DNA of 64,000 nt, from assembly GCF_027942865.1 (NCBI RefSeq), contig NC_134528.1, positions 27,463,732 to 27,527,731 on the forward strand. Direction: 5' to 3'. A program made the position numbers and the translations under genes. The notes under the pieces were generated by a model. The model did no database searches, had not been told where the DNA came from, and worked only from the letters and a program-made list of their open reading frames with translations. This DNA is from Odontesthes bonariensis. Lineage: Eukaryota > Chordata > Actinopteri > Atheriniformes > Atherinopsidae. Positions 45,386 to 59,099 of this stretch are shown here, in pieces (the first letter of the stretch is position 1; each line of letters begins with the position of its first letter).

Positions 45386-48032
45386 GTGCTCACATGGCCT
45401 TATGTAACGCTTAAGTTACATTCAAGCTATGTTCATCATTTAATATTCAACATTTTTTCGACAGCAGTGTGTCACTGTATATGCTGATTTTTAGTTAAAT
45501 GTCAGCATCATATTCTTAAAAAGCTGGGAAATAAAAGGGGCAGCAAAGGTTTTGGAGGAGAAAAAGCAGCCTCAGAGGGAGTCTGGCAACAGTAAAGATC
45601 AGAAGGTATTCAGAATCCTGAAATGGATGTGTGGGAAAATAGTTCAACAGTGAAGGAAAAACTTCAAAATGTTGCTAACAAAATAAGATTATTATTATCT
45701 TTATTACTGTATGTGGGACATAACATTATTAAAATAATAGGAGAAGCCTCGGTATACATGGTTTGAAAACCAGTGATCGTGATGATGTTTTGAGATCTGA
45801 TGAATCAATGTTTTGAAACTCTTTTTGGGATTCCGAGTACTCCAGGATAAAGAAGTGAGAAACCATTCAACTTGTTGTTAATACATAGTTCAAAAGTACA
45901 TTAGGGCTCGAGACAGAGTTTCTTTCTGAAGGCTGGCTGAATGACAGGAACAGGAAAACATTTGGCATTTTAGTTCCCAAAACTACAGTTTGGGACCTAG
46001 TTTGTTCAGTTGCCAAAGACTCATTGAATGTTAATGGACAGCCCAGGTTTACATAAAAATGTATTTTAGTAATGTAACAGAAAACTATGTAAACATGTTG
46101 ACGAATATGAAATCTGTACATTTTTCATGTCCCCCAGCATGACTTTCATGTTTTAAAAAGACGTCTGCTTCATGTATCCGACATGTTTTGGGTGTTTAGC
46201 TGAGAGGGCGGGACTCAGCAGCCTGTAATCCAGGAAAAGGTTATTTTGATACCTTATAACAGAGTCAGTTTTAGTTTCAGTGCAAGCTATGATGTTTTTT
46301 TAACCTCAACCACCTTGTTTTAAAAACCTACCCATCACCAAATACTTTTTAATATCTAACTAGTCTGTAATGTATAAAACAGTGATGAAACAGTGCAAGG
46401 CAACGGAGACTAAATCCAAAATGGACATTTTAAGATAAAGTTACTTGAAGGCACAAGCGAACTAGATCTAGACTTTGACACTTGCCATTTGGGTGTGTCG
46501 CGCCATCTCCCAATCCCTCAAAATGTGGATTTTGTAACATTTATTTCTCAAGTTTTGCGGTGAAACTGGGTTGTAAGGCAGGATTCACACATTGCAATGC
46601 TTTATAGCTCAATGGTGGGCAGGCGTGATGCTTGGAATCATTGCGACAATCAGTTACAAGATTAGACGCATGGTAAATAAGGCAATTTGATAGGCTGGCG
46701 TCTCTGCTGTTAATAGATTCTGAGATTTCCACCAAAATCCACTGCAAGCTATGCCAGAGAAGGTAAAGCAACAGATGCAGAGTTTCACTCCATTTAAAGT
46801 GAATTAGAAGCAAGGCAGTTGATGCTTGAAACGCATACATGTGAATCTGCCCTGATGGACAAAGTGATATAACAGTGTTAAACATGCTACTGTCATGTTG
46901 CTGGCCTCAAATTCATCAGGAAATTCTATTTTTGAAGAAATTATTAAGTTTCTCAGGGTCAACATTTGATGTTGTCTTTGTATGATTTAACAATTGGGTT
47001 TGCATAACTTGCACAGTGCACTTGCACTTATCAGAAGCAAAAGTTGTACTTTTATGCCATTATTATATCCAGATCCTTGGGATGTTGCTGTTCTTGGTGT
47101 TTCTCTTAACCTTGAGGCCTCCAAGAAACACCCAACGTTTATCAAGGACTTAACATCAACAAAAGAATCTTTTTTAAATGTCCTCTTATTATTATTCATT
47201 TTCAAGCACATTAACCTGTCTCTATCAGCTGATACAGTTGGATAAAAGTTGGTTATAAATTCTACAGGTCACATAAAAATAATTCAGTGTGGATTAAAGC
47301 GATGAGACAAACAGTCAGCGAATTTTTATCTGTGAGTTTTTTGCAAATTCCTCATACCAGTGCTTTGGACTGTTTATTCTATCCTGTGTGGTGTGATTGA
47401 AAAAAGACATGTTAAAAAGAGAAAAAAGAATATGTAGCTACACGGATGAGCTTTCTGTAAACCTGTATTGAGGATTTAAATTGACTTGGTTAGTCCAGTT
47501 CCACGCGTGTTTTCACAGCCGTTGTTTGCGTTTCGCCGCACTAAGGTCTACTAACTGTAGTACAACAGCCACCACGCTGCTGGCGCAACGTCTGTGGATG
47601 TAGGTCGAGTAAATTACTGCAGAATGAGTTGACAGTGGCTCAGAGGCAGACTGGATTCCTCAAAGCCCCATGCCACGAATCTTCTCAGTCCAAGACATGA
47701 TGTGCATCAAGAATACATCAATATTCAAGAAGCGCGCTTAAAAAACAACAACTCATGCCCCATGTGCTCCTTCTCAATGACGTAATTCCAACTATACCCA
47801 TGGGTACAACGTACTCATACATTTCCAGCTGAAATATTGCCGTAAAAAGAACGAATGTGTACAGAATTAAATTAATTCTGTTCTTGAGAGACCGAGTGAG
47901 AAAAAAAAAAGGCAGTGGACAAGCGCTTGAAAATAGAAGTGGGCTAATTAATGCACTCAAATTAGAGTGCACTCCCTCACTGAGGTTGGAAAGCTACTTT
48001 TAGCTCTACAGCAGGTTGTTTATCTTATTTAA

Positions 48033-48818
48033 CCTTGTAGCACCCAAGCATATGAATAATCATTGAAAAAAAATCATTTTGGCTCTTCTTGCAGCTTTTT
48101 GGGTGGGAGTAAACCAATATTTTTGGAATTTTTGGAATTGGGCTATTTTTGATAATTTTAGGCAATGTTGCATATTTGCAACTGTGGGCTTTCCTGATTA
48201 ATTTTGTTCACAAAACCAAGTCATTCTCTGCAGATCGTTTGGCAAAAAAGGTATAGTGAAAGTTCACCAGTAACTGCTGCTACCACAATAAAATGTATAT
48301 GATAGACCTTTATTGAACATTCTTAATACAAAGTGTGGAACGCAACCATCATAAACTTTCCATTCAACAACAAATCAAACAGATTTCACAGATCTTTGTT
48401 GTGAAAAAGTGAAGCACATATAAAATGCAAAAAATGTAATGTAAATAAAAATGTACTGTAAATAAAAAATGTGCACATGAAGCTAATAAAAAAAATGCAA
48501 AAAAATAATCATAATAATACAATTTGGAGACCTGACCTCCCATTAGTGCTGTGAAAGGTGGACAAAGCAGACCACACCAAACGAGACCAGAACCAACTAG
48601 AACAGACCACCGCAAAGAATTCACTGACCCAAGAAAATGATTGCTGTGACAACTGTCGGCACATAAAATGTAATGTAAAAAAATATTACACACGAATGTA
48701 AATAATGTATGTAAATTTTAAAAATCAAATAATGTAATGTAAATAAAAATCTAAATAAAAATATAATGTAAATAAATAAAAAGCTTGTTGCATATCTGCA
48801 ACTGTGGGTGCTACAAGG
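48033..48818. mobile_element. TTAA-flanked inverted-repeat element (MITE-like)
   Basis: Perfect terminal inverted repeats CCTTGTAGCACCCA / TGGGTGCTACAAGG lie just inside TTAA on both sides (48029-48032 and 48819-48822). Subterminal 'gcatatttgcaactgtggg' (near 48170) and 'gcatatctgcaactgtggg' (near 48789) form a direct internal repeat. The inside is very A-rich with atgtaatgtaaataaa repeats and no intact frame. TTAA target use is typical of piggyBac and Kolobok; which of the two cannot be decided. Confidence 0.75.
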
Positions 48819-49519
48819 TTAATTTGATTTTTTTTAATGAAATTCCAAAATTGTTTGTGGCTTGAAAATCTTATGAGTTTGTTGTTTACCATCAAATGAA
48901 CTTCAATTATATCGTTAGAAACTATGTTGTTTTGAAGACACTAAATTGGTTGGGTAACTGAAATCTAAGAAGCCTGGCTCGTCCCCAGATTTCCTGTTCT
49001 TACATTTTTGTCTATAAAATCACAGGTTTTCATTTCATGCGATTATTTGTTCAAATAGAAAATGTGATGTTGATGCCTTCCTGCTTCAAATGGTTGGTAG
49101 TTGTGTTTGTTTGTGCCCTGTTGTAAGGACCCCACTAGCACAGAGACTGCCTTTCGTAAGCAGGGACTACCCACTGAACCTTCAGGATAATGTTTTTATG
49201 TCAAGACTCTGGCCCAGAAAAGGATTAGTTTCAATCCATTTTTTTCTTGACACAACAAAACGATAAGCATATCAATCTACTGCAAGTTACAAAGACACAT
49301 TTGTAACAAGTTTCAAGATTAAAAGAACATTTATGTGTTTTCTGATGCAGTGGCTTTTAACACCCATTGACTACAACTCTATAAAATGAACACAGAGCTG
49401 AAACAGTGATATTTGCTTTATATTTTTAGTTGAGCCAGAAAAGGGGGTCAGATTTAGCAAAGAATCAGCTTTCAGCACAACACTATGTTATTAATAAGCG
49501 GACAGTGCAAAACGTTTTT

Positions 49520-50060
49520 TTTGTGAGCTTCCTCTAAGCCCAGCAGAATCCTGGCCATTCCTAGAACTGTGCTCTTCTGGACAGAGATCTCAGATGTTGT
49601 TCCTGGGGTCGGTTGGAGCCACTCTCCCAGTTTGGGGGTCACGGCCTTGAGTGCTGAATGTTGCCTTCACTTCCCGCACCTTTTCAACTCCCTCCTTCAG
49701 TCCTTGGTATTTTTCGAGCTTCTTATGTTCCTTCTTCTTGATGTTGCTGTCACTTGGAATTGCTGCTACATCTACTGCTACTGCCTTGTTTTCTTCTGTA
49801 ATTTGTCGACAGCTACAATGTCATCCCTGTTTATCAGTCTGGTTCTGGAAGCTCAGCGGGACTTTAGCTCTGATATTGTCCACCACTTCTGGAGGTATCT
49901 CTCACTTTAACTTTGGGACTCTCGACCTACACTTAGCACAGATGTTCTTATACACTTTTCTATGTATGCCGTACCTGGCTGCATCTTCCAAAGTTGCTAA
50001 TATGTGCTAGACTGGCCCTGGACCCGGGGTCCTGTCCAGTGAGGTTATTCCTGGCCTTTA
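49520..50060 (-). mobile_element. Non-LTR retrotransposon C-terminal remnant
   Basis: The minus strand gives broken frames resembling the C-terminal endonuclease-side region of fish LINE proteins: an AVTPKLGEWLQ-like stretch near 49620, a VAVPSD-like stretch near 49760, and CRQDPGSRAS-like sequence near 50030. Stops and frameshifts abound. The clade is uncertain. Confidence 0.55.
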
Positions 50061-51667
50061 TAGCTCAGGGTCTGTTTTTTATGGATATAAACAGACAACA
50101 AGTTTATTTAATTCTGATCTGTTATTATTGTTGAGAAATTCTTATTTGTTATGTTCCTTAAACGGTTTTCCTTTCAAAATTATACCATTCAATTAAATCA
50201 TACCTCATTAAGTATGGGAATAATTACAAATAGAGAAGATTTTTATCATGTGTAATGCTGTGAATGTTCAAAGCCTAAATTCAACCCCTTTTTTTTAAAA
50301 TTGTTATCATGATGATGATTACTATTATTAAACATGTCATTATTGTTGAAAAGAAGGAGAGAAGAAGAACAAAACATTTTTCAGTACTAACATACAGTAG
50401 TAGTAGCAGACTGGGCCTCAGCTGCATTGAAACGTCAGTCATGTGCTGCCATCTGCTGTTATTCTTGCAGTACTTATTGTTATTCTTGCTTCGGTGAGAA
50501 CTACTTGAGAAGCGTATAATTCCATATTTGCAGAGGTCTTGAATAGTATATATGCACTTACTGAAATGTTCCATATACAAGTTCCATACCTTGCCTGAAA
50601 AATCAATTTAATTAATTTACTTTTTTGTATATCTTTTGCATATAAGGTACATTTTTCTATTATAACTATAGAATATTCATAATTAATTGATTAAAGCAAA
50701 AGTTTACTATTTCTTAATTCTTAATGATGGGAAAAATTTACAAAGAACCAAACTATTCTTTTAGTTGCATGATGCTGTATAGAATAAATGCAAATTTTTA
50801 CTGAAGGTAAGATATGACCAGTATAGTAAAAGAAAATAAATTAAAAAAAATAGTAAGGCTGAACTATTGAAGCTACTAACTTGAACAAGTCTTATTTCGT
50901 GCCTCATATTACTTCTTTTTCTATTTTCATCCCAGCTAAATGTATTAGTGCTTAATTTGTGAATTATTTTGGTACAAAATCATTTCAGTCTAAACGACTC
51001 TCCATAGAAATCAGACTAATGAAATGCTTTTAAAAGTGGTGGGACCTCATTAATGTCTTGAGAACCCAGCACCCATTCAGTGAAAGGGAAACTTTGGGAT
51101 GAATTAAATCCTTTAGCAAGAAATTAATTTCCAGGAAGTGCAGCTGAACAAATCTGTAATGGATTCTAAATATGTACAGAAAATGGCTGAGATTAAGAAA
51201 GAAATGACTGATACCTGACATTCATCAAAGAAGACAATGGGCTGAAAAAGACTTACCCTGGAAATTTAATTGGATTGACCTCCTAGAACATGCCTTACAT
51301 TTGAACTTGAGTTTATTGATTTTTTATTGCTGCTTAAGTACTGCTAAAAAAAAGGATTTTATCTTCTCAAATTTTTTTGACTGTCTTCATTTTTCTTTCA
51401 TCTTAGCTTTTGTGTGTGCCTGTTTTATATTAACAAATTATTGTGTTTTATATAACGTAATGTAACGTAATATAACATAACCATGGATAAGTGGTGGAAT
51501 TTCACAACACAATCCTTCAACCCACCTAGACAACATTGCTCAATTACAGTGAGATTTTGGTGTATTTGTTTATGCAAAGCTATACTGAGGTTCCATTACA
51601 GCATTTTGAAAATATTGATTATTTTCCTTGTAAACCATTCTGTTGTAGATTTGCGGTTATGTTTGGC

Positions 51668-51840
51668 CTTTTGACTCTAGAATACTTTGGTATACAGAGG
51701 AGTTCATGGTAGACTCAAGGACTGCAACGTGTCCTGTTCCCATGGATGCAAAACAAGCCCAGATCATCAGCCCTTCACCACCGTGCTTGACAGTTGGTAT
51801 GAGATGTTTGTGCTGATATGCTGTGTTTGGTTGGCTATTT
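51668..51840 (-). mobile_element. Tc1-like transposon fragment
   Basis: The minus-strand frame reads [20 protein letters not shown] and [14 protein letters not shown], the central part of the main Tc1 family's transposase. Only about 170 bp remain. Confidence 0.85.
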
Positions 51841-51924
51841 ACCATCTTAATACCTATATGGGTTAAATTATTTTTTTAAATTAGGCATTAAGGGTTTAAT
51901 TAGGTTTTCACACATGAACAAAAA

Positions 51925-52282
51925 CAAACAAAAATTAAGTATTATTAAGTATCCTGACAGGACAGAGGAGCAGCTGCAGTGAGAGGCTCATCTCTCTGCG
52001 CTGCAGGACTGAGAGGTTCAGAAGGTCCTTTGTTCGCACAGCCATAAGGCTTTATAACAGTGACTGCTGAGTTCTTCTCAAATTGATTGATTGATTTTTA
52101 TTTATTTATTTGTTTATTTTGCCATTTAGTCATTTATTATTATTTAGTTAGTAGTAGTATTATTATTGTTGTTTTATTGTTGTTAATTCAATCATTGTAA
52201 ATATTTTAAAAAAATGTTGAGCTACTTGACGAATTTGAATTCGTATTTTTCTATTCTATTTCTATTCTATTCTATTCTATTA
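51925..52282 (+). mobile_element. LINE 3' end with (TATTC)n tail
   Basis: The plus strand encodes RTERFRRSFVRTAIRLYNSD and then a stop near 52068, resembling the extreme C-terminus of CR1/Rex-type LINE proteins. After an AT-rich 3'UTR it ends in ctattctattctattctatt at 52247-52282, the simple tail of such elements. Confidence 0.65.
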
Positions 52283-54461
52283 AGGAACATCCCTTTCTGA
52301 ATTATAATGAAGTACAGAAGTGAACATGGTTTCGTTAATTCACTGGACTTTATGTTGAATTTCCATCACATCAAATGCTGCTGCAGTGTGAAGTGTTGGC
52401 AGCACTGACAGCACAACACAGACAAGGCTCGCAGAACTTAATCCCTGTTGCCTTTGTCACCACAGCGTTCAGTCACAGTGTCATGTTCAGCTGACCCAGC
52501 CCAGGTGTGGGTGTGCTTTTGTGTGCGAGCTGGCGACGTGGTGTACAGCAAGTAATGGAGAGATATGTCGGTGTGAGGTGGAACCTGAAGACCAACAGCG
52601 TCCTGAATGTGCAATTGTGACACCTTGGAGTCACATGTCAACCAGTTTAAAGTAATTCTCCTGGCACTGCCTGAGCAGTGAGGTTGAGGTTATGAATTAA
52701 TAATGCTCTGTTGACACATTTCCAAATGCTCCCCTTGTGCAAGTCTGAAGGATTGCGTGGTCCTGCTCCTTGAAAACACAGCAGCTTTTCAAAAGAGACT
52801 GATCAGAGTAATTATGGGTCATGCAAAGACTTCTGAGGCAACCCACAATGTAACTTCATTTTCAATCTACTAGAAGCAGAATAATATGCTGTGAACTAGT
52901 AAAAACTAATAAATCCAAAATCAAACTTCCTAAAATCTTTTCTTTGTTTCTTCTTGTGTTTGTTAGTTTTGTTGTTGAGCCTCTACTCTTGTGGCTGAGG
53001 TCTTAAAGACTGAGGATTATTATGGTGCAAAGCTCAGATATCAGTCGCTCTGGATATTGGGTGTGTCTTTAGACAAGTGCAGAAAAAACAAGTTGTATGA
53101 CATAGTTCAGGTAAAGATTAAACCAGAGAACATTTCCCTACAAACAACTCTGTGCAATCAGCTTTCAATACATTTGATTCCAGCATATATTTGCTGCTTT
53201 GTAGACCAGAGAAGAAATGTTTTTTCTCTGTCTTTCACACACAAAGCATTCATGTAAAATGAGAGCGCTCTTTGCCCTGTACCGAAGGGACCCAGTTTGA
53301 CTGGTTTCTTTTGAATGGCTTGAGTGATCCATCATCAGATTTCACAACAAGAAAATCACCACAGAGACTGATCAGGAACAACGGTCTTAAGATGGAAATC
53401 TGTTCAACAGAAACATGATGGATAGCATCACCAGGCTGTCAACAAAGTAGAAGTGCAACCAGTGGGCAGGGTTGTTTGGTTTGAGAGATGCAAATCAACT
53501 ACAAAGAGATGAAACATGACACACAAACCCACCAAAGGACAAAGGAATCAACTGGGAATCTTGGACCTGACACTGAAGTAGTCATATTAATCAAGTGCGC
53601 TGTCCCTTTTTAAATAAACATAAACATGACAAAAGAGTTGCTAAATAGTCACAGAGAAGTGGGACATTTCCAAAGATGATGCATAAATCTGAACAAGATC
53701 AAATGACAAAGAAACAGATCACTGCGACAAAAAGCCTCCAAAGTGATGTGTAGCGACCACAGAGTTAAGACATCTACAAAATTATGCAGTTTGACAACAA
53801 TTTACGATTAAATGACCAAATAGTAGCTTAAAATGAACAGAGAAACATACAAAATTACTGCAAACCAATTACAATATAGCAGTTTGCTATTTATGTAGCG
53901 CATTTGTTGGTTTGGTGGCCATTACATTCTGTCATTTTAACCATTTTTAAGTTGTTTGAAGTTTTATTATTTACAACAAGAATATTTCACAATATCCACA
54001 TGAACTTCTTGAAATACATTAAAAAAAATTACTATGTCTATGAATAGTGTAACAGTCTAACACTGCCTAGACCCAGAGCCATAACTCAGAGTCTTTGTGC
54101 AAATATCCATGTCTCTTCAACAATGTCTTCCACCAGATTCAAGAATTTTCTTAAACTTAGTCTGAGGTGCTCAGTATTCAAATGTCTGTTCAGATTATGT
54201 CTCCATGTTTCTCCTTTCAACATAAATTCCAGTTTTTTAAGAGTCAAGCAAGCATGTACACTTCCAAATGTCAGGCAGAGCAGAAGCTGAGCATTTCCAC
54301 CCTAAAGAAACGGGGACAGAGCTTTGTTAAAGGAAAATTCCTTATTTTCACAACACATTTTGATTGCAACAGTGAAGGTCTGCACCTGAAGCTGAGGTTT
54401 CCTTTTCCAGCTCTGCCAGTGAATGGCTCAATGCTGCCAATAAAGAGGCAAATGAAGATCC

Positions 54462-54689
54462 TCATATGGGAAGTATCTCCTCTACTGACACCTCTAGGTT
54501 TCCCACATACCAGAAGACCCAGAACACCAGGCTCAGGAACACGAGGAGTGGCCCAGAGAAAATAAAGAAATCCCAGTATCTGAGGGGAGCGGCGATCCCA
54601 ATGAAGAACAGGATGAGACCTACTGCATCCAGGAGGACAGCGAGAAGGAAAAACAGCAGGCAGCGGCCGATATAAGTTCTAAAATCCAT
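54462..54689 (-). CDS. tmem238l: TMEM238-like small membrane protein
   Basis: Single-exon frame of 75 aa from ATG at 54689 to TGA at 54462-54464. Residues 9-31 (CLLFFLLAVLLDAVGLILFF) and about 42-62 (IFSGPLLVFLSLVFWVFWY) form two membrane segments. The family signature LDAVGL...WDFFIFSG...FWVFWYVGNLEVS matches TMEM238/TMEM238L as I recall them, and the length is usual for TMEM238L. No biochemical function is firmly established for the family. A related, longer gene lies 6.3 kb away on the same strand. The N-terminus lacks a cleavable signal peptide. Confidence 0.82.
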   Translation of the reverse strand: MDFRTYIGRCLLFFLLAVLLDAVGLILFFIGIAAPLRYWDFFIFSGPLLVFLSLVFWVFWYVGNLEVSVEEILPI

Positions 54690-55249
54690 GACGGGAGTGT
54701 TTACTAAGTGGTAAGTTTCTTCCTCCCTCTATGTGCTGCCTGCGAGTCTGCAGTGAGACTCATGAGAAGGAAGAAGTTAAACACCCAGGTCACATTCTTT
54801 GTGTATCTACATCTCAAGTTTTTTTTTTTTTTTTTATAAATGATGCTGTCTGACAGGAGACAAATGCTTCCTTAATGATGACGAGATTTTCCGGCTCAAA
54901 CAGTGGGAGTGGCTTTTTTCATAAACATATTCTGTTCCAACACATACTGGCCATATCTCAGGTTTAAAGCAGAAATGACACTGGCAATATGTTTTGGCAC
55001 CAACACAATTGTATGCATAGTTTAAGATTGAATAGGTGGACCCCTAGATGTACCATTTATACCCTTAAAAAGTTAAGATAAAAAAAAAAAGGGATGAGAG
55101 AAAAATCAGTTTCTTGTGTCATAAAAAAACCACACGGAACAGCAACAAGGGAAAACCAGAGCAGGAAGAGAAGAGAAAAAAAAACTGTTCTTTTTCTGTC
55201 ACTCATTGCTTTGTTGTTATCAGAGAGCATCAGTCACTCACAAACAACT

Positions 55250-55485
55250 ACTTACAGGTACTTTTAAACTTTATTCCCAACAAAAAAATCATAAAATGTA
55301 CACATAAAAAATAGAAATTTGCTATGTACAAATGATAGACATTTTCTTCCTTTGTGCACAGCCCCATCTGCCAACTGTGGTCGCAGGGCTTTTCCCTGAT
55401 TAAGAAGTCGTCTAAAAGTGGAATTTTCAGAAAGCAGCAAAGAGGAGAGCCTGTCCTTAGAAGTGCCAGGAGATCCACACATCAC
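55250..55485 (-). other. Candidate terminal exon with poly(A) signal
   Basis: The minus strand shows a good acceptor (ttcctttttacag|gtgatg) at 55486, then an open frame of about 73 codons, and an AATAAA at 55275-55270 near the end of the unit. It looks like the last exon of a minus-strand transcript whose upstream exons I could not find. It might be a spliced 3' exon of the tmem238 gene at 61 kb, or a non-coding RNA. The encoded residues resemble nothing I know. Confidence 0.3.
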
Positions 55486-55499
55486 CTGTAAAAAGGAAG

Positions 55500-58400
55500 A
55501 GGGCAGGAAAAGGTTAGATTAAAAGAGTTACATAAAAATAACAACAAAATTTAATATGAAGTTGTAGTATTTAGTCATAGGCACTTACAATGCCTTAGCC
55601 CACCCTTTAAACATTTAAATCAGTTTATCAATTAAGTGCCAATTAAAAAAATATATCTATATCTATAGATATATATATCCTGACAGCCTAATTCATAATA
55701 CTTTTATACTTATAATTCTGATTAATGAAAAATAGCCCTGCTTAGGAAGCCAACAGATCCCAGTGAATCTTCACTTTGGGCACAGGCTTTGGGTTACATT
55801 ACTAACCTGCATTATAAGAAGCTTTTTTTTCCTGAGTAAAAGTTGTACAACATTTTTGGAAGACATTTGGAAGACGTGGGAAAGAAAAAAAAACAAAAAA
55901 CGCTTCCATTATATTTTAAGCAAGTAAGTATCACTATAAAAAGGTACAGATGGACATTAGGCAATTAGGCATACAAAGGCAGTGTCCCATGCTTGTGTGA
56001 TTATAATTACTGGGATTTTACAGAATAGATCTATTACCAGTGATTAATCTAAACAAGTGAACTAGCTGTCCAGTGTAATAGTTTCATCTGTCCACAGCAC
56101 AAGCCTTTTTTTTTCCTTTTTAAAGAAGAAAAGCTGAAAAATACATACATACATTTTTCTAGTTGTACGCTTGATAAGAGTACTTTTAACAACAGTAACT
56201 GAGAGAATGGGAATATAGAGCTTGTGATTAACGTTGCAAATGGGTGGATTTTGGAATGTACTGCAGACCACATTGCTACACGAACGTTCTACGGTAGAGA
56301 GAACAAAGTGACAAAGTCAACTACAGTTGGATACAGATGTGAGATCGTGTATAAATCTGCAACATAGCTCTTGGCCGAACCGTTGAGATTTTATAAAAAA
56401 GTTTAATTTGTTTTACATAGGAAAACGTTTGCTCCCGTGATGGTCCAGTTATGACAAGTCTGTCAGAAAAGCTTCTGCTTCCCTCGCTCTGACAAATGAC
56501 GACTGCAGGTAAGACACTGACGACTAACTTCACTGAACTCCGTTTAAAAAGAATAAAAATAAAATAAAAATCCCACAATACACAAAGAGATAGAAAACAT
56601 GACCTGAGGCTGACATGAGTAAATAATTACAACTTGCAGAAGGTTTTTTTTAAGGAAATGCTAACATATACCATAAAAATTACATAATCCACTAAACAAA
56701 ACTATCCTATTAACAACACATAACAACACAATTACATGAGAAAATGTAGCAATCATCACTTAATCCTGTTCCTGATCCCTTTTCGTATTAATGTTAATAA
56801 CATTTAATCCACACTGAGAGATCCCTGTCTGCCAAACACAAGCCTGTTTTTTTTGGTTCCAAGCCTTTAAGTTTGCACAAGCTTCTTTCAAATGTGACTG
56901 GTAAACAGCTCACTTTATGACTCATTATATAGATGAAGGTGGAACCTACAATAGCAATGTTGTCTTTAGGTGGAGGCCTGCGCTCAGAGGAGGAATGTAC
57001 ACTGATAACATGCATGATAAAAATGTGATGTCATTCAGAGCTGTAGAAGGCAAATTCAGAAAGCCAGAAGTGTAAGTTCCTGTATTACAACTGACCAACC
57101 GTGCCCCCCGCCTCTCCCACCACCCGCCCCCCCAAAAGGATTTCTGAAATATTTTTGTTAGACAAATATGTATATAAAAAAGTATTTAAATATGTTATTA
57201 ACTAACTGGGTTTCTTTACCCTGGTGTTATGTAATTGCTATCAGATGTGTGACCATGGTGTAGCCTATATAACAAACAAGTGCCTTTGTCTTCCTAACAC
57301 TAATCTTGAAAAAGGCAAACGCCAATCAATAGTGAGACCAATGTTTTGGTGTGCTAAAGTTTTCTGGCATAATAACAAACCAGCCAAACACAAAATCATT
57401 AAAACTATCACCCAATAAATAGAATTAGCTTTCAAAATCATAAGTAAATCTCTGTGCTCTGAGATGGGGAGGGTGCGTCTGCTGAAGACCCTGATTGATA
57501 GATCAGACCATCTTACACAACATGGCAAACAAATGAAGCAAAGTGTATCAGTGTATCCATCAGTTGCAGCTACCTACTGTAAGAGTTTGTAAAACTAACA
57601 GGTAAAAAACAATAAACGAGACAGCTGTTGGTGTTGATCCTCAGCTTTCTATCACTGTGGAATGACTTGGCATTTTAATCCACCAAGGATGAATCTGATC
57701 CTTGGAGCTGGTGTGCAGCCCAAGTTCTGCTAGTTCTGCTAGTCAGTGAAGACCTATTTCTGTGCGCAGAACACTAAGCTAGCTTGTTGTCAGATGGCTT
57801 GTTAGAGGGTAATGCATTGAAGACAGTCTATGGCAGGGATGTCAAACTCCAGTCCACGAGAGCCGCTGTCCTGCAGGTTTTAGATTTATCCCTTCTTCAA
57901 CACGTCCGATTCAGATTGATACATCATTAGCTGGATTGTGCAGAATTGATCTTTTGAAGAGATCCATTTATTCTGAATCAGATTAACATGTTTTCATGCA
58001 AATTGTTGAATTTGCCTCACTTGATCTTTGAGTATATTCAGTATGAAGCACATCCTGCATGGTTCTTTCTGAGGCTTGATTTATTTGTATATTTGTTTAA
58101 ATAGTCAAATGTAAAGATGTTTAGTAACTTGGAACTCGTACTAGAAACACCGTATTAGTGGAAAGATGGAAATCTAACGAATGAATGCTGTCTCCAGTGT
58201 TAAGACTGCTCAGCTCCCAGAAACAATTGTTGACACAGCCTTGGTTTAGTTTTTTTTGTCTCACATTTAAACATGGAACCCAGATTCACTGTTCATCATC
58301 CCATGTTTGCTCTTGTGACCACACCATTTCACACAGTTTCTTATCTCAGGATCATTAGCCAGCTTGAGATGATATCTGAATCAGGCTAAGGCTCATCAGA

Positions 58401-59090
58401 ATTAACTACCTGGAACTGGTGGATAAGAGGAGCTGGCATTAAGCAGAATAATATAGGATCCCTGCATCTGGAGGCTAAGTGAGGAGACCCAGACATAACT
58501 ACACCCACTAACTACCTATGTACCACACTCCATTCCACTGGATCAATAAGTGCTACAGAGTTCCATTAAAATGCAATTGTGCCTTTATGCCCAAAGAGAG
58601 TCTAGCTGGCCACCCAATTACAAGTAAACCGACGGCTAAAATAATGCAGAAGTGTGAAGGTGAGCAGAAACGGTCAGGCTCATTAATTAAAAGTCGCCAC
58701 GGGTCACAGAAGATCTTTTCACAGCAGCCGGGGAAGGAAAAAAAATATTATTGCAGATATTCATGAGCAGACTGCCATGACTCCTGGAGGGTTGGGGGTG
58801 GGGGGGGTACTGTGAGGGAGCCCATTCCTCAAGACCAGTTTCACCATGGGGGTCGCCTGATCACTGCCAATAATTTGAAACATTTTCTAATTATAAAAAG
58901 GGGCAAATGCAGAGGGAGTGCTGCCATGCCAACGCACAACACAATGAAGATGTCAGCAGTAATGATGAAAGAGTGAAAGAACAGCTAATGACAGGCAAAT
59001 CAACAGAAGGCTGACAGAGAAGGTGAATGCAGGGCAACATGCTGATTATTTACAGCATTGAGCAAGTGTTGAGCCACCCCTCATTTCTTT
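55500..59090. other. Intergenic stretch between the TMEM238-family genes
   Basis: No convincing coding exon. AT-rich with short poly-A/T and (TA)n runs (55650-55680). A hAT-type end lies at 57.83 kb. A C-rich run is at 57105-57135 and a G-rich run at 58790-58808. Confidence 0.5.
57834..57925 (+). repeat. hAT-type MITE end ('cagggatgtcaaactcc')
   Basis: 'cagggatgtcaaactccagt' and 'cgctgtcctgcaggttttag' match the common vertebrate hAT terminal motif CAGNGGTGTCAAACTC and its usual continuation in fish. The opposite end was not found, so the right border is approximate. Confidence 0.55.
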
Positions 59091-59099
59091 AAAATTTAC

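Larger units (their letters stand above)
42901..54461. other. Gene-poor stretch with dispersed repeats
   Basis: No frame here looks like a conserved protein or exon series. Named repeats within it are listed separately: 43.8, 45.3, 48.0-48.8, 49.5, 51.7 and 51.9-52.3 kb. The remaining intervals (42.9-43.8, 44.1-45.3, 45.4-48.0, 50.1-51.6, 52.3-54.4 kb) are AT-rich and I see nothing specific in them. Confidence 0.6.

Noticed and set aside
48364-48693. 109-codon minus-strand frame
   Set aside because: It lies inside the A-rich TTAA element and its composition (F/Y/L-rich) reflects base composition; no domain.
49569-50010. Plus-strand frames of 113 and 119 codons
   Set aside because: They are the antisense of a decayed LINE protein region, which explains their openness.
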